From: an uncultured Clostridia bacterium
Lineage (GTDB): Bacteria > Bacillota > Clostridia > Christensenellales > Borkfalkiaceae
NCBI GenBank assembly: GCA_934230055.1
Contig: CAKQEE010000022.1
Location: forward strand, 1 to 11,230
DNA: 11,230 nucleotides
Reading direction: 5' to 3'
In this document: positions 1 to 6,218 of the stretch, piece by piece
Position numbering within the stretch: the first letter of the stretch is position 1
Layout of the letters: the number at the start of each line of letters is the position of its first letter
Position numbers and translations under genes: made by a program
The notes under the pieces: model-generated
The model's database searches: none
Told to the model about the DNA's origin: nothing
What the model saw: the letters and a program-made list of their open reading frames with translations, nothing else

Positions 1-77
1 AACATTCGGACGGCAAGGTTGCCAAAGAGTACGTTTGCGCAAGATGCATCAAGAGCGGCAAAGTAGAAAGAGCGTAA
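1..77 (+). CDS. rpmB: 50S ribosomal protein L28, C-terminal end (partial)
   Basis: Only the last 24 full codons are inside the window; the gene enters from the left edge in the frame whose first complete codon is at position 3 and stops with TAA at 75-77. The visible tail carries VCARCIKSGKVERA, which matches the conserved C-terminus of ribosomal protein L28 (a Cys-x-x-Cys followed by a basic SGKVxRA end). L28 is a structural protein of the large ribosomal subunit. The Cys pair suggests the zinc-ribbon form, but the N-terminal Cys residues that would confirm this are outside the window. A strong hairpin terminator follows 37 bases downstream. In Bacillus, rpmB lies next to spoVM; here a SpoVM-like gene is about 7.3 kb away. 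Confidence 0.88.
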   Translation, partial: HSDGKVAKEYVCARCIKSGKVERA

Positions 78-114
78 GCTTAATCGGATAAAAAGTGCCG
101 TTTCGGCGCAAAAG

Positions 115-152
115 AAGGGCGTTGCGACTCCGCAACGCCCTTACCTTGTTTT
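115..152 (+). terminator. Intrinsic terminator after rpmB, probably bidirectional
   Basis: A perfect 12-bp stem (AAGGGCGTTGCG at 115-126 pairing with 131-142) with a 4-base loop ACTC, followed on the plus strand by ACCTTGTTTT. On the minus strand the same stem is followed by CTTTTGC, so it can also end transcription of the rdgB operon arriving from the right. It sits between convergent genes (rpmB on plus, rdgB on minus), where a shared terminator is expected. Confidence 0.85.
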
Positions 153-247
153 AAATATTCTCCCCTGCTCCCGCAGTTTCATTAAACCCCGTTATAGACG
201 CGCTTTTATCTTTCCGCGGCTTCTTTTTTATAGCATTTTGCAGGTTT

Positions 248-853
248 TTACAAGCTTTCCTCGGTTTCTTTTTGCAGCTCTTTTTTTAACGCGGCAACCG
301 CCCTTGCGCGGTGAGATACCGAATTTTTTTCTTCTTCGGCAGCCGTTCCGAAGCTCCTACCTAAATCGTCGCTATAAAAAATCGGATCGTAACCGAAGCC
401 GTTTTTTCCCTCTTTTTCAAACAAAATTCTGCCTTCCGTTTTGCCTTCCGAAGAAATTATTTTACCACTCGGATAAAACAGAACGAGCGAGCAATAAAAG
501 CTTGCGCTTCTGTCCTCTTTTCCCGCTAATTCCCTTAAAAGCTTTTGAATATTATGCTCGTCGTTGCCGTCGCCCGCATAGCGTGCGCTGAAAATCCCCG
601 GCGCGCCGTGAAGCGATTCCACGCACAAGCCGCTGTCGTCCGCAAGGGCGGGAAGATTAAGAGCTTCGGACACCGTTTTAGCTTTTATAAGCGCGTTCTC
701 GTAAAAGGTTTTTCCCGTTTCCTCTATCTCGAAATCAAGTCCGAAATCTTTGTATCCCCTGACGTTAAAAGCGGGAAACATTTCCGCAAATTCGCGTATT
801 TTCCCCGCGTTTCCGCTCGCCAGAACGAGCGTTTGTTTCTCTTCTTTTTTCAT
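248..853 (-). CDS. rdgB: XTP/dITP diphosphatase (RdgB/HAM1 family)
   Basis: Non-canonical purine NTP pyrophosphatase, 201 residues, the usual family length. It hydrolyses XTP, dITP and ITP to the monophosphate plus pyrophosphate, keeping deaminated purines out of DNA and RNA. Visible family motifs in order: LVLASGNAGKIREF (residues 9-22, nucleotide-binding loop), ETGKTFYENA (45-54), ADDSGL (71-76, the metal and catalytic Asp pair), HGAPGIFSARYAG (82-94), GFGYDPIF (152-159) and SHRARA (180-185). The start codon ATG at 851-853 is 2 bases downstream of the rsmA stop codon, and GGAGG lies in the end of rsmA, so translation is probably coupled. It is the last gene of the metG-tatD-rsmA-rdgB cluster. 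No key residue appears to be missing. Confidence 0.95.
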   Translation of the reverse strand: MKKEEKQTLVLASGNAGKIREFAEMFPAFNVRGYKDFGLDFEIEETGKTFYENALIKAKTVSEALNLPALADDSGLCVESLHGAPGIFSARYAGDGNDEHNIQKLLRELAGKEDRSASFYCSLVLFYPSGKIISSEGKTEGRILFEKEGKNGFGYDPIFYSDDLGRSFGTAAEEEKNSVSHRARAVAALKKELQKETEESL

Positions 854-855
854 CC

Positions 856-1680
856 TTAAAGAACCTCCGACAGCCTTACGAAATCCGCGGCGGAAAGTTT
901 TTCTCCCCGTGCGGTAAGTTCTATTCCCGCCGAAATCAAGGCGTTTTCCGCTTCCGCGCGGGAAAGCCGATAAAAATTCATAAGGTTGTTGACGAGCATT
1001 TTTCTTCTCGAAGAAAACGCCGCGCGCACGACGTCCCGCACTTTTTTAAGATTCGCCCCCGCAAACTTCCCTTCTTCCATCGTGATTTTCACCACCGCGG
1101 AATCCACGTTCGGTACGGGCGTGAATTTCTCTCTCGGCACTCTTAAAACAATTTCCGCCGAACCGCGTAAGTTTATTCCGACCGTTATCGCGCCGTAGTC
1201 GGGAGTCCCCGCCGCCGCCGCAAACCGTTCCGCAACCTCTTCCTGCACCATAATCGCCATCGCGGTAAGTTTTTCCGAATTTTCCAAAAAATTCATTACG
1301 ATAGGCGTGGTTATATAATACGGAAGGTTAGCCACCATAATAAACCGCCCGCCGAGTTTGTCTTCTACCTCTTTTATCCCCGCTTTCATCACGTCTTTTC
1401 TTACTATTTCCACGTTATCGAATTCGGAAAGCGTTTCTTTAAGCACGGGAATCAGCGTTCCGTCTATTTCGTATCCGACGACCTTTTTAGCCCGTTTTGC
1501 AAGCGCGCGCGTAAGCGCGCCCGCTCCGCAACCTATTTCTAAAACACAGTCGTTCTCTGTCACTCCCGCTTTTTTTACTATTTCCTCTAAAAGCGTTTCG
1601 TCCGTAAGAAAGTTTTGCCCGTAAGCTTTTTTGAGAACCACTCCGTGTTCTCTTAACAAATTTTTAAGCGGTTTATCCAT
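856..1680 (-). CDS. rsmA: 16S rRNA (adenine1518/1519-N6)-dimethyltransferase
   Basis: RsmA/KsgA, 274 residues, full length. It uses S-adenosylmethionine to dimethylate two adjacent adenines near the 3' end of 16S rRNA, a late step of small-subunit assembly. Motifs seen: GQNFL (21-25), the SAM-binding VLEIGCGAGALT (46-57), the acidic YEID at the end of strand 2 (70-73), and NLPYY (118-122), the N6-adenine methyltransferase motif IV. The C-terminal part carries the family's FSSRRKML segment. The start ATG has AGAGG six bases upstream. The gene follows tatD after 32 bases, the same neighbourhood as in Bacillus (metS, tatD-type gene, rnmV, ksgA), except that no rnmV lies between tatD and rsmA here. 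Confidence 0.97.
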   Translation of the reverse strand: MDKPLKNLLREHGVVLKKAYGQNFLTDETLLEEIVKKAGVTENDCVLEIGCGAGALTRALAKRAKKVVGYEIDGTLIPVLKETLSEFDNVEIVRKDVMKAGIKEVEDKLGGRFIMVANLPYYITTPIVMNFLENSEKLTAMAIMVQEEVAERFAAAAGTPDYGAITVGINLRGSAEIVLRVPREKFTPVPNVDSAVVKITMEEGKFAGANLKKVRDVVRAAFSSRRKMLVNNLMNFYRLSRAEAENALISAGIELTARGEKLSAADFVRLSEVL

Positions 1681-1712
1681 AATTTTCCTCTCTGTAAATT
1701 CTCCGCCGCTTT

Positions 1713-2504
1713 CTACCGACTTTCGCCTACAAAACGCTTAATCTTAAAAAACAGTTCGCAAGCGTTTTTATAAACGATTTCCGCAAGCTTATCTACGGGA
1801 ATCCCTTTGATTTCGGCAATATTTTTCGCGATTACGGGTATATTTTTCGGCTCGTTTATCGTTCCCCTTTTCCCTTCCGGCGCAAGATACGGGCTGTCCG
1901 TTTCTGTTAAAATTCTGTCGGTCGGCAAATATTCTATTACCTCCCGCACGCTGCGGGCGTTTTTATAAGTAGAAGTGCCTCCGAACAAGAAATACATACC
2001 CTCGTCCAAAAGTTCTTTAGTCGTTTCGTTGCGTCCCGAATAGCAATGCATCAGCCCTCCCGCAAGCTTGCCGCGAAAGGATTTTATAACGTCGCAAGCC
2101 TCTCTCATCGCTTCTCTGACGTGAAAACTCGCGGGGAGTTTATGACGTACCGCAAGATCCGTCTGCGCGATAAAACAATCCCGCTGAACCTTTGCGTCAA
2201 AGGGCTTCCAATAATGGTCAAGCCCTATCTCCCCGACCGCAACGCATTTGGGGTGCGAAAGGAGCTTTTCTATCTCTTTCAGGACGTTTTCGTCAAACCG
2301 TTCGGAGTCCGAAGGGTGAACGCCCGCCGTAAAAAACACGCTTTCGTATTTCTCCGCGTTCTTTGCCGCCCGTAAAGAACTTTCCGCGTTGCAACCCACG
2401 TCCAAGACGAGCGAAACGCCCGCCGCAAGGTATTCTTTAACAACCTCGTCCGTCCTGTCTTTCAGCCTGTCGTCCGTTAAATGACAATGAGTGTCTGTAA
2501 ACAT
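1713..2504 (-). CDS. tatD: TatD family hydrolase (metal-dependent deoxyribonuclease)
   Basis: 263 residues, the normal length for the TatD amidohydrolase-fold family. Metal ligands are visible in the expected order: His6 and His8 in DTHCHL, Glu92 in GEIGLDHYW, His128 in FHVREA, His153 in MHCYSG and Asp203 in TETDSPYLAP. The family has metal-dependent DNase activity (3'-5' exonuclease in studied members), with roles suggested in DNA repair and turnover; the substrate in this organism is not shown by the sequence. The start ATG has a modest ribosome site (GGGTGA, about 9 bases away). It lies 35 bases downstream of metG, a gene pair conserved across Firmicutes, and reads on to rsmA. Family assignment is firm; precise function is less sure. 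Confidence 0.93.
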   Translation of the reverse strand: MFTDTHCHLTDDRLKDRTDEVVKEYLAAGVSLVLDVGCNAESSLRAAKNAEKYESVFFTAGVHPSDSERFDENVLKEIEKLLSHPKCVAVGEIGLDHYWKPFDAKVQRDCFIAQTDLAVRHKLPASFHVREAMREACDVIKSFRGKLAGGLMHCYSGRNETTKELLDEGMYFLFGGTSTYKNARSVREVIEYLPTDRILTETDSPYLAPEGKRGTINEPKNIPVIAKNIAEIKGIPVDKLAEIVYKNACELFFKIKRFVGESR

Positions 2505-2539
2505 ATTTTCGGTTCACCCGCGCCGTAACACGCGCTTTT

Positions 2540-4525
2540 TCAGGAAACGGGACTTCCGTCTTCCGTGTCCCTTTCGGGGGTAAGTACGGACAGAGTTCCG
2601 TCCGCGCCTTCCGCGCAGAGAATCATTCCCTCGCTCGTGATGCCGCAAAGCTTTGCGGGCTTTAAGTTTGTTACCATTATAAGCTTTTTACCGATAAGCT
2701 CTTCGGGCGAATACGCCCCCGCGATTCCGCTTACCACCGTTCTTTTTTCATCGCCGAGTTTGACGGTAAGTTTTAATAACTTCTTGCTCTTTTCCACCTT
2801 TTCGCACGCAATTACTTTTGCCGTTTTAAGCTCTACCTTAGCAAAATCTTCTATGGAAATAAGCGGTTTTTTCTCCGGCTCCGCGTGAGATTTTGCCGTA
2901 CCGCCGTTATCGGCGCAAGCTTTTTTCGCCGCCTCGGCTGCCACCGTTTTTTCCGCTTCCGCGTTTTTCTCTTCTATCTCTCTAAGCACTTTTTCGCCGT
3001 CTATTCTCGCAAACAAAATGGGCGGTTTTTCCAAAACCTTAACGCTCTTTATCTGCCCGAACGTTCCGAGCGTATCGAACGGACGAAGCTCGGTGCCGAA
3101 AATTTCCGCCGTTTTTTGCGCCGTTTCGGGAAGGAAAGGCTTTAATACGGAAACGCCCGTCATAACGGCTTCGGTAAGATTATACAAAACCGTTTTAAGA
3201 CGCGCGGCGTTCTTTTCCTCTTTTGCAAGAACCCACGGCGCGGTTTCGTCTATATACTTGTTCGCGCGGCGGAACAGCGAGAAAATCTCTTCCAGCGCGT
3301 CCGCAACGCGGTATTCGTTCATATTTTTACGCACTTTTTCAAATAACGCAACCGTTTGCGCTTTAAGCTCTTCGTCTACGGGTTCGCTTACGCCGCCGTC
3401 CTCTACAATGCCGCCGAAATATTTATTGCTCATGGCGGCGGTACGGCTTACCAAATTACCGAAAACGTTCGCAAGGTCGGAATTGATTTTTTCTATAACG
3501 AGCCGCCACGAAACAAGCCCGTCGTTATCGAAAGGCATTGCGGAAAGCGCGAAATATCTCACGGCGTCTCTGCCGAAACGCTCTACCATTTCGTCCGCAT
3601 ACAAAACGTTGCCCTTGGACTTGCTCATCTTATCGCCTTCCGCAAGAAGCCAGCCGTGTCCGTAAACTTTTTCTGGCAGCGGCTCGCCGAGAGCCATAAG
3701 GAAAATAGGCCAGTAAATCGTATGAAATCTTATAATATCTTTGCCGATTATATGCACGTCCGCAGGCCAATATTTTTTATAGCTTTCTTCGTGTTTGCCG
3801 TCCGCGTGGTAGCCTATGCCCGTTATATAGTTGGTAAGCGCGTCCAGCCACACGTAAACCACGTGCTTATCGTCGAAATCGACGGGTATACCCCACTTGA
3901 AACTGCTTCTCGAAACGCAAAGGTCCTGAAGCCCCGGTTTTAAGAAGTTGTTCACCATTTCATTCTTTCTGGAAATCGGCGCGATGAAATCGGGGTGCTC
4001 TTCGTAATATTTCATAAGTCTGTCCGCGTACTTGCTCATCTTAAAAAAGTAAGCTTCTTCCTTGGCTTTTATCACTTCTCTGCCGCAGTCGGGGCATTTG
4101 CCTTCCACAAGCTGACTTTCGGTTAAAAAGGATTCGCACGGGGTGCAATACCAGCCCTCGTAAGAGCCTTTGTATATATCGCCCTGCTCGTATAATTTCT
4201 TAAAAATCCTCTGAACTTCTTTAACGTGATATTCGTCCGTCGTTCTTATGAATTTGTCGTAAGAAACTCCTACGAGATCCCAGATGCCCTTTACTATCCC
4301 CGCGACCTCGTCTACGAACTGTTTGGGGGTTTTGCCCGCTTTTCCCGCCTTTTCCTCTATCTTCTGACCGTGTTCGTCCGTGCCGGTCTGAAAAAACACG
4401 TCGTAACCCTCTTCCCTTTTAAACCTCGCGATACTGTCGGACATTATCGCCTCGTAAGTGTTGCCGATATGCGGCTTGCCGGAAGTATAAGTTATCGCTG
4501 TCGTCAAATAATATTTCTTTGCCAT
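2540..4525 (-). CDS. metG: Methionyl-tRNA synthetase with C-terminal tRNA-binding domain
   Basis: Class I aminoacyl-tRNA synthetase that charges tRNA-Met, about 661 residues. I place the start at ATG 4523-4525 (MAKKYYLTTAITY) because homologues begin here and GAGG lies 9 bases upstream. The longer in-frame version starting at 4588 would run through the promoter. Signatures: HIGN at 19-22 (HIGH motif), a zinc knuckle with Cys127, Cys130, Cys144 and Cys147, KMSKS at 299-303 and an all-helical anticodon-binding region near 345-480. A charged, Ala/Glu/Lys-rich linker (about 510-555) leads to an EMAP/Trbp111-type OB-fold domain (about 559-650, with GIAGAY and NLKPAKLCGITSEGM) that helps hold tRNA and dimerise. 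It is the first gene of the tatD-rsmA-rdgB cluster. No T-box or other leader regulator fits in the short upstream region. Confidence 0.97.
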   Translation of the reverse strand: MAKKYYLTTAITYTSGKPHIGNTYEAIMSDSIARFKREEGYDVFFQTGTDEHGQKIEEKAGKAGKTPKQFVDEVAGIVKGIWDLVGVSYDKFIRTTDEYHVKEVQRIFKKLYEQGDIYKGSYEGWYCTPCESFLTESQLVEGKCPDCGREVIKAKEEAYFFKMSKYADRLMKYYEEHPDFIAPISRKNEMVNNFLKPGLQDLCVSRSSFKWGIPVDFDDKHVVYVWLDALTNYITGIGYHADGKHEESYKKYWPADVHIIGKDIIRFHTIYWPIFLMALGEPLPEKVYGHGWLLAEGDKMSKSKGNVLYADEMVERFGRDAVRYFALSAMPFDNDGLVSWRLVIEKINSDLANVFGNLVSRTAAMSNKYFGGIVEDGGVSEPVDEELKAQTVALFEKVRKNMNEYRVADALEEIFSLFRRANKYIDETAPWVLAKEEKNAARLKTVLYNLTEAVMTGVSVLKPFLPETAQKTAEIFGTELRPFDTLGTFGQIKSVKVLEKPPILFARIDGEKVLREIEEKNAEAEKTVAAEAAKKACADNGGTAKSHAEPEKKPLISIEDFAKVELKTAKVIACEKVEKSKKLLKLTVKLGDEKRTVVSGIAGAYSPEELIGKKLIMVTNLKPAKLCGITSEGMILCAEGADGTLSVLTPERDTEDGSPVS

Positions 4526-4559
4526 AAACGCCGTCCTCATAAACGTATATTCGGCTAAT

Positions 4560-4588
4560 ATTTTAGCACATTTTGCAAACATATTCAA
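4560..4588 (-). promoter_or_regulatory. Sigma-A-type promoter of metG
   Basis: Read on the minus strand: -35 TTGAAT (4583-4588), exactly 17 bases of spacer, then -10 TAAAAT (4560-4565, five of six consensus bases). Transcription would begin near 4553, giving a leader of roughly 28 bases before the metG ATG at 4525. This placement also argues against the longer metG start at 4588, which would lie at the -35 element. Confidence 0.72.
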
Positions 4589-4607
4589 GGATTATAAGAC
4601 ATAAAGT
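4581..4607 (+). promoter_or_regulatory. Possible sigma-E-like promoter of spmAB
   Basis: Plus strand: ATATT (4581-4585), 14 bases, then CATAAAGT (4600-4607). This resembles the mother-cell sigma-E pattern as I recall it (ATATT-type -35, 13-15 bases, CATACAnT -10), with one mismatch in the -10. In B. subtilis spmA and spmB are in a sigma-E-dependent operon. The -10 ends only 6 bases before the ATG, so the mRNA would be leaderless or nearly so. A competing sigma-A-like -10 (TATAAG, 4593-4598) is also present but lacks a good -35. Confidence 0.4.
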
Positions 4608-4613
4608 TTTATT

Positions 4614-5165
4614 ATGAACGTAATTTTCGGCGCGCTCGCCGCGCTTTCCTCCGTAACGCTTATTTTTTCTTCGCCGCAATCGGTGCTTGCGGCGTTTCTT
4701 TCGGGCGGCGAAAAGGCACTCGCGCTAACCCTTAAACTCGTTGTGATATACGCCGTGTGGATGGGAATTTTCGCCCTTGCGGAAAAATCGGGACTGTGCG
4801 AAAAAACGGCTAAACTTCTTCGCCCCGCAAACAAATTTTTGTTCGGAAAAATCCCCGAAAAAGCGAGCGACTATATGTCTATGAACCTTGCGGCAAACCT
4901 CCTCGGCATGAGCGGCGCGACAACGCCTTTCGGCATAAAATCGGTAAACGAGCTATCCGAAACGAGCGGCACGGAATACGCCGCCGCAATGTTTTTCGTT
5001 ATCAACGCAACGAGCGTTCAGCTTATCCCCTCTTCCGTGCTTGCTCTCCGCACGACGATGGGTTCCGAGTCCCCTGCGGATATTATTATCCCCACAATTC
5101 TTGCCACCCTCGTTTCCACGATAGTCGGAGTTCTTCTCGTAAAAATATTTATTAAAAAAGGGTGA
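4614..5165 (+). CDS. spmA: Spore maturation protein A (SpmA-like, nucleoside-recognition/Gate domain)
   Basis: 183-residue integral membrane protein of the SpmA type. Hydrophobic segments are visible near residues 5-20, 38-57, 120-145 and 155-178. Conserved features include IYAVWMGIFALAEKSGL (43-59), MNLAANLLGMSGATTPFGIKSVNEL (88-112) and FFVINATSVQLIPSSVLALR (121-140), all characteristic of SpmA and the wider Gate-domain family. In B. subtilis, SpmA and SpmB are needed for normal dehydration of the spore core; the transported or sensed molecule is not known to me. The ATG at 4614 gives the length expected by homology, but no clear Shine-Dalgarno precedes it, and a possible promoter -10 lies just upstream. 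It is co-transcribed with spmB, whose start overlaps or adjoins this stop codon. No dacB is seen next to it, unlike in Bacillus. Confidence 0.88.
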   Translation: MNVIFGALAALSSVTLIFSSPQSVLAAFLSGGEKALALTLKLVVIYAVWMGIFALAEKSGLCEKTAKLLRPANKFLFGKIPEKASDYMSMNLAANLLGMSGATTPFGIKSVNELSETSGTEYAAAMFFVINATSVQLIPSSVLALRTTMGSESPADIIIPTILATLVSTIVGVLLVKIFIKKG

Positions 5166-5167
5166 AA

Positions 5168-5671
5168 ATGTCCGAATACGTCATTCCCGTAATGTTTACG
5201 GCGATTTTTATCTATTCTTTCATAAAAAAAGTTAAGCCGTACGACGCTTTTACAGAGGGCGCAAAATCCGCAATACCGCTTGCGACGGGGATTTTCCCTT
5301 ATCTCGTTACCATATTCGTTTTAACCGAGCTTTTCGAGGCGAGCGGACTTGCCCTTGCCGCGACGAATTTGCTTTCGCCCGCTTTCTCCCTTCTCGGCAT
5401 ACCGAAAGAACTTACGAAGCTTATTCTCGTAAAGCCCTTTTCGGGCAGCGGCTCGCTTGCCGTTCTTTCGGAAATTTTCACCGCTTACGGCGCGGACAGT
5501 TACCTTGCACGGGCAGCTTGCGTGATTTACGGCAGCAGCGAAACGGTTTTTTATATAGCGGCGGTTTATTTTTCCGGCAAAAAATTCAACCTCTTAAAAC
5601 CTATCGTAATTTCTCTTTTCGCTTCTTTCTGCTCCTCCGTTTTTGCCTGTTTTATATGTCTTGTTATGTAA
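5168..5671 (+). CDS. spmB: Spore maturation protein B (SpmB-like)
   Basis: Membrane protein of 167 residues from ATG 5168, chosen because AAGGG lies just upstream. A GTG at 5162 would add two residues and overlap the spmA stop. The family core is clear: GIFPYLVTIFVLTELFEASG (about 42-61), VKPFSGSGSLAVLSEIF (about 88-104), YGADSYLARAACVIYGSSETVFY (about 107-129) and a hydrophobic C-terminal segment. SpmB partners SpmA; both belong to the nucleoside-recognition (Gate) fold group and act in the developing spore in Bacillus. The immediate coupling to spmA supports a two-protein complex. The gene is followed by a palindrome-rich convergent region and a plus-strand terminator at 5800. Confidence 0.9.
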   Translation: MSEYVIPVMFTAIFIYSFIKKVKPYDAFTEGAKSAIPLATGIFPYLVTIFVLTELFEASGLALAATNLLSPAFSLLGIPKELTKLILVKPFSGSGSLAVLSEIFTAYGADSYLARAACVIYGSSETVFYIAAVYFSGKKFNLLKPIVISLFASFCSSVFACFICLVM

Positions 5672-5680
5672 ACTTTTCTG

Positions 5681-5732
5681 AATAAAAATTTACCGAATAT
5701 ATATGCAACATATTGCATATATATTCGGTAAA
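5681..5732 (-). terminator. Perfect 20-bp hairpin; minus-strand terminator of the redox operon
   Basis: Arms TTTACCGAATATATATGCAA (5689-5708) and its exact complement (5713-5732) enclose a 4-base loop CATA. On the minus strand the hairpin is followed directly by TTTTTATTC (complement of 5682-5688), giving a usable U-tract, so it likely ends the perR-rubrerythrin-rubredoxin transcript. On the plus strand, downstream of spmB, no T-run follows, so it is a weaker candidate there. Its inner half is shared with the dyad at 5765-5790. A purely protein-binding role is also possible. Confidence 0.55.
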
Positions 5733-5764
5733 CTTCTGATTTCGACAGTATTTTAATTACTTTA

Positions 5765-5790
5765 CATATATGCAATGTATTGCATATATG
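5765..5790. repeat. Second dyad sharing the core of the 5689 palindrome
   Basis: A perfect 11-bp inverted repeat (CATATATGCAA at 5765-5775, complement at 5780-5790) with loop TGTA. Ten bases of each arm (ATATATGCAA and TTGCATATAT) are identical to the inner arms of the 5689-5732 palindrome; only the four central bases differ (TGTA against CATA). The two centres are 67 bp apart. No T-run follows on either strand, so it is not an obvious terminator by itself. Confidence 0.75.
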
Positions 5791-5799
5791 AAGCAAACA

Positions 5800-5845
5800 G
5801 CGGACAGAACGACGCACGGTCGTCTGTCCGCCGTTTTTTATTTTA
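5800..5845 (+). terminator. Intrinsic terminator for spmAB
   Basis: Stem of 13 base pairs (5800-5813 with 5819-5831) with one bulged A at 5808 and loop GCACG, followed by CGTTTTTTATTTTA. The GC-rich stem and the T-run downstream on the plus strand fit a terminator for spmA-spmB, about 130 bases past the spmB stop. It ends just before the stop codon of the convergent rubredoxin gene at 5849. Confidence 0.85.
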
Positions 5846-5848
5846 TTA

Positions 5849-6001
5849 TTATTCCGCCTCGAAAGAATTTTTATCTAATCCGCATATAGGGCAAAGAAAA
5901 TCTTCCGGAACGTCGCACCACAAAGTGCCTGCCGCTATCCCGTTTTCGGGATCGCCGAGAGTTTCGTCGTAAACGTATCCACAAGGGCAAACGTATTTCA
6001 T
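5849..6001 (-). CDS. Rubredoxin with Cys-Pro-Cys first knuckle
   Basis: A 50-residue protein, MKYVCPCGYVYDETLGDP at its start. It is a small one-iron electron carrier of the cytoplasm that typically passes electrons to rubrerythrins and related peroxidases or oxygen reductases. Hallmarks: CGYVYD (7-12), GDPENGI (16-22), AGT (24-26), the aromatic Trp28, and the second knuckle CPICG (37-41). The first knuckle reads Cys5-Pro-Cys7, one residue shorter than the standard C-x-x-C-G; the reading frame is intact on both sides, so this is not a frameshift. An extra Cys29 follows Trp28. The ATG is preceded by GGAGG with five bases of spacing, one of the strongest ribosome sites here. It is the last gene of the PerR operon, 11 bases after the BFD-like gene. 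Confidence 0.92.
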   Translation of the reverse strand: MKYVCPCGYVYDETLGDPENGIAAGTLWCDVPEDFLCPICGLDKNSFEAE

Positions 6002-6012
6002 AACAACCTCCG

Positions 6013-6207
6013 CTATTTATTCATTATCTGTGAAATCGCATCTAAAATCTTATCGTGACAACCGCCGCAACCGGTGGAGCAATGCGTTATTTTCTGCACG
6101 CTGTCGAAAGCTTGTTCGACGTCGTTGAACTTCTTCTCGGTATGCAAGGCGGATTCTACGTCTGCAAAACTTACCTTTTTACAATTACAAATTATATAAT
6201 TTTCCAT
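6013..6207 (-). CDS. BFD-like [2Fe-2S]-binding protein
   Basis: A 64-residue protein resembling the bacterioferritin-associated ferredoxin (BFD) fold. Four Cys sit in the BFD arrangement: Cys7-x-Cys9 near the N-terminus (YIICNCKKVSFADVESAL) and Cys47-x-x-Cys50 in TGCGGCHDKI, with an extra Cys43. These four ligands would hold a [2Fe-2S] cluster between two helical hairpins. In enteric bacteria Bfd delivers electrons to bacterioferritin for iron release; stand-alone relatives in anaerobes are mostly uncharacterised. Here it lies between the reverse rubrerythrin (11 bases upstream) and rubredoxin (11 bases downstream), so a role as an electron carrier or iron-handling partner of these is likely but inferred. 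The ATG lacks a clear Shine-Dalgarno, so translation may depend on coupling to the rubrerythrin gene. No bacterioferritin is visible. Confidence 0.85.
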   Translation of the reverse strand: MENYIICNCKKVSFADVESALHTEKKFNDVEQAFDSVQKITHCSTGCGGCHDKILDAISQIMNK

Positions 6208-6218
6208 AACCGTAATTT

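Noticed and set aside
155..200. Short minus-strand frame of about 13 codons between rdgB and rpmB
   Set aside because: It has no convincing ribosome site, lies downstream of rdgB next to the terminator and resembles nothing known.
3018..3943. Two long plus-strand frames (3018-3665 and 3356-3943) opposite metG
   Set aside because: They are antisense to firmly identified metG, are rich in Arg/Phe/Ser as expected of shadow frames, lack ribosome sites and match no family I recognise.
4526..4613. T-box or SAM-type riboswitch controlling metG
   Set aside because: With the promoter at 4560-4588 the leader is only about 28 bases, too short for any known methionine-responsive riboswitch or T-box.
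4592..4834. 80-codon minus-strand frame opposite the start of spmA
   Set aside because: It is antisense to spmA and ends inside the metG/spmA promoter region; no ribosome site or homology evident.
5765..5790. Dyad as an operator for the rubredoxin or spmAB genes
   Set aside because: It lies downstream of both flanking genes, not upstream of a start codon, so a classical operator role is unlikely; kept only as an unexplained repeat.
5689..5790. CRISPR-like repeat pair
   Set aside because: Only two copies exist, they are palindromes of different length, and no cas gene is nearby.
5566..5817. 83-codon minus-strand frame covering the palindromes after the rubredoxin gene
   Set aside because: It is largely a translation of the AT-rich inverted repeats and overlaps spmB antisense; no family resemblance.
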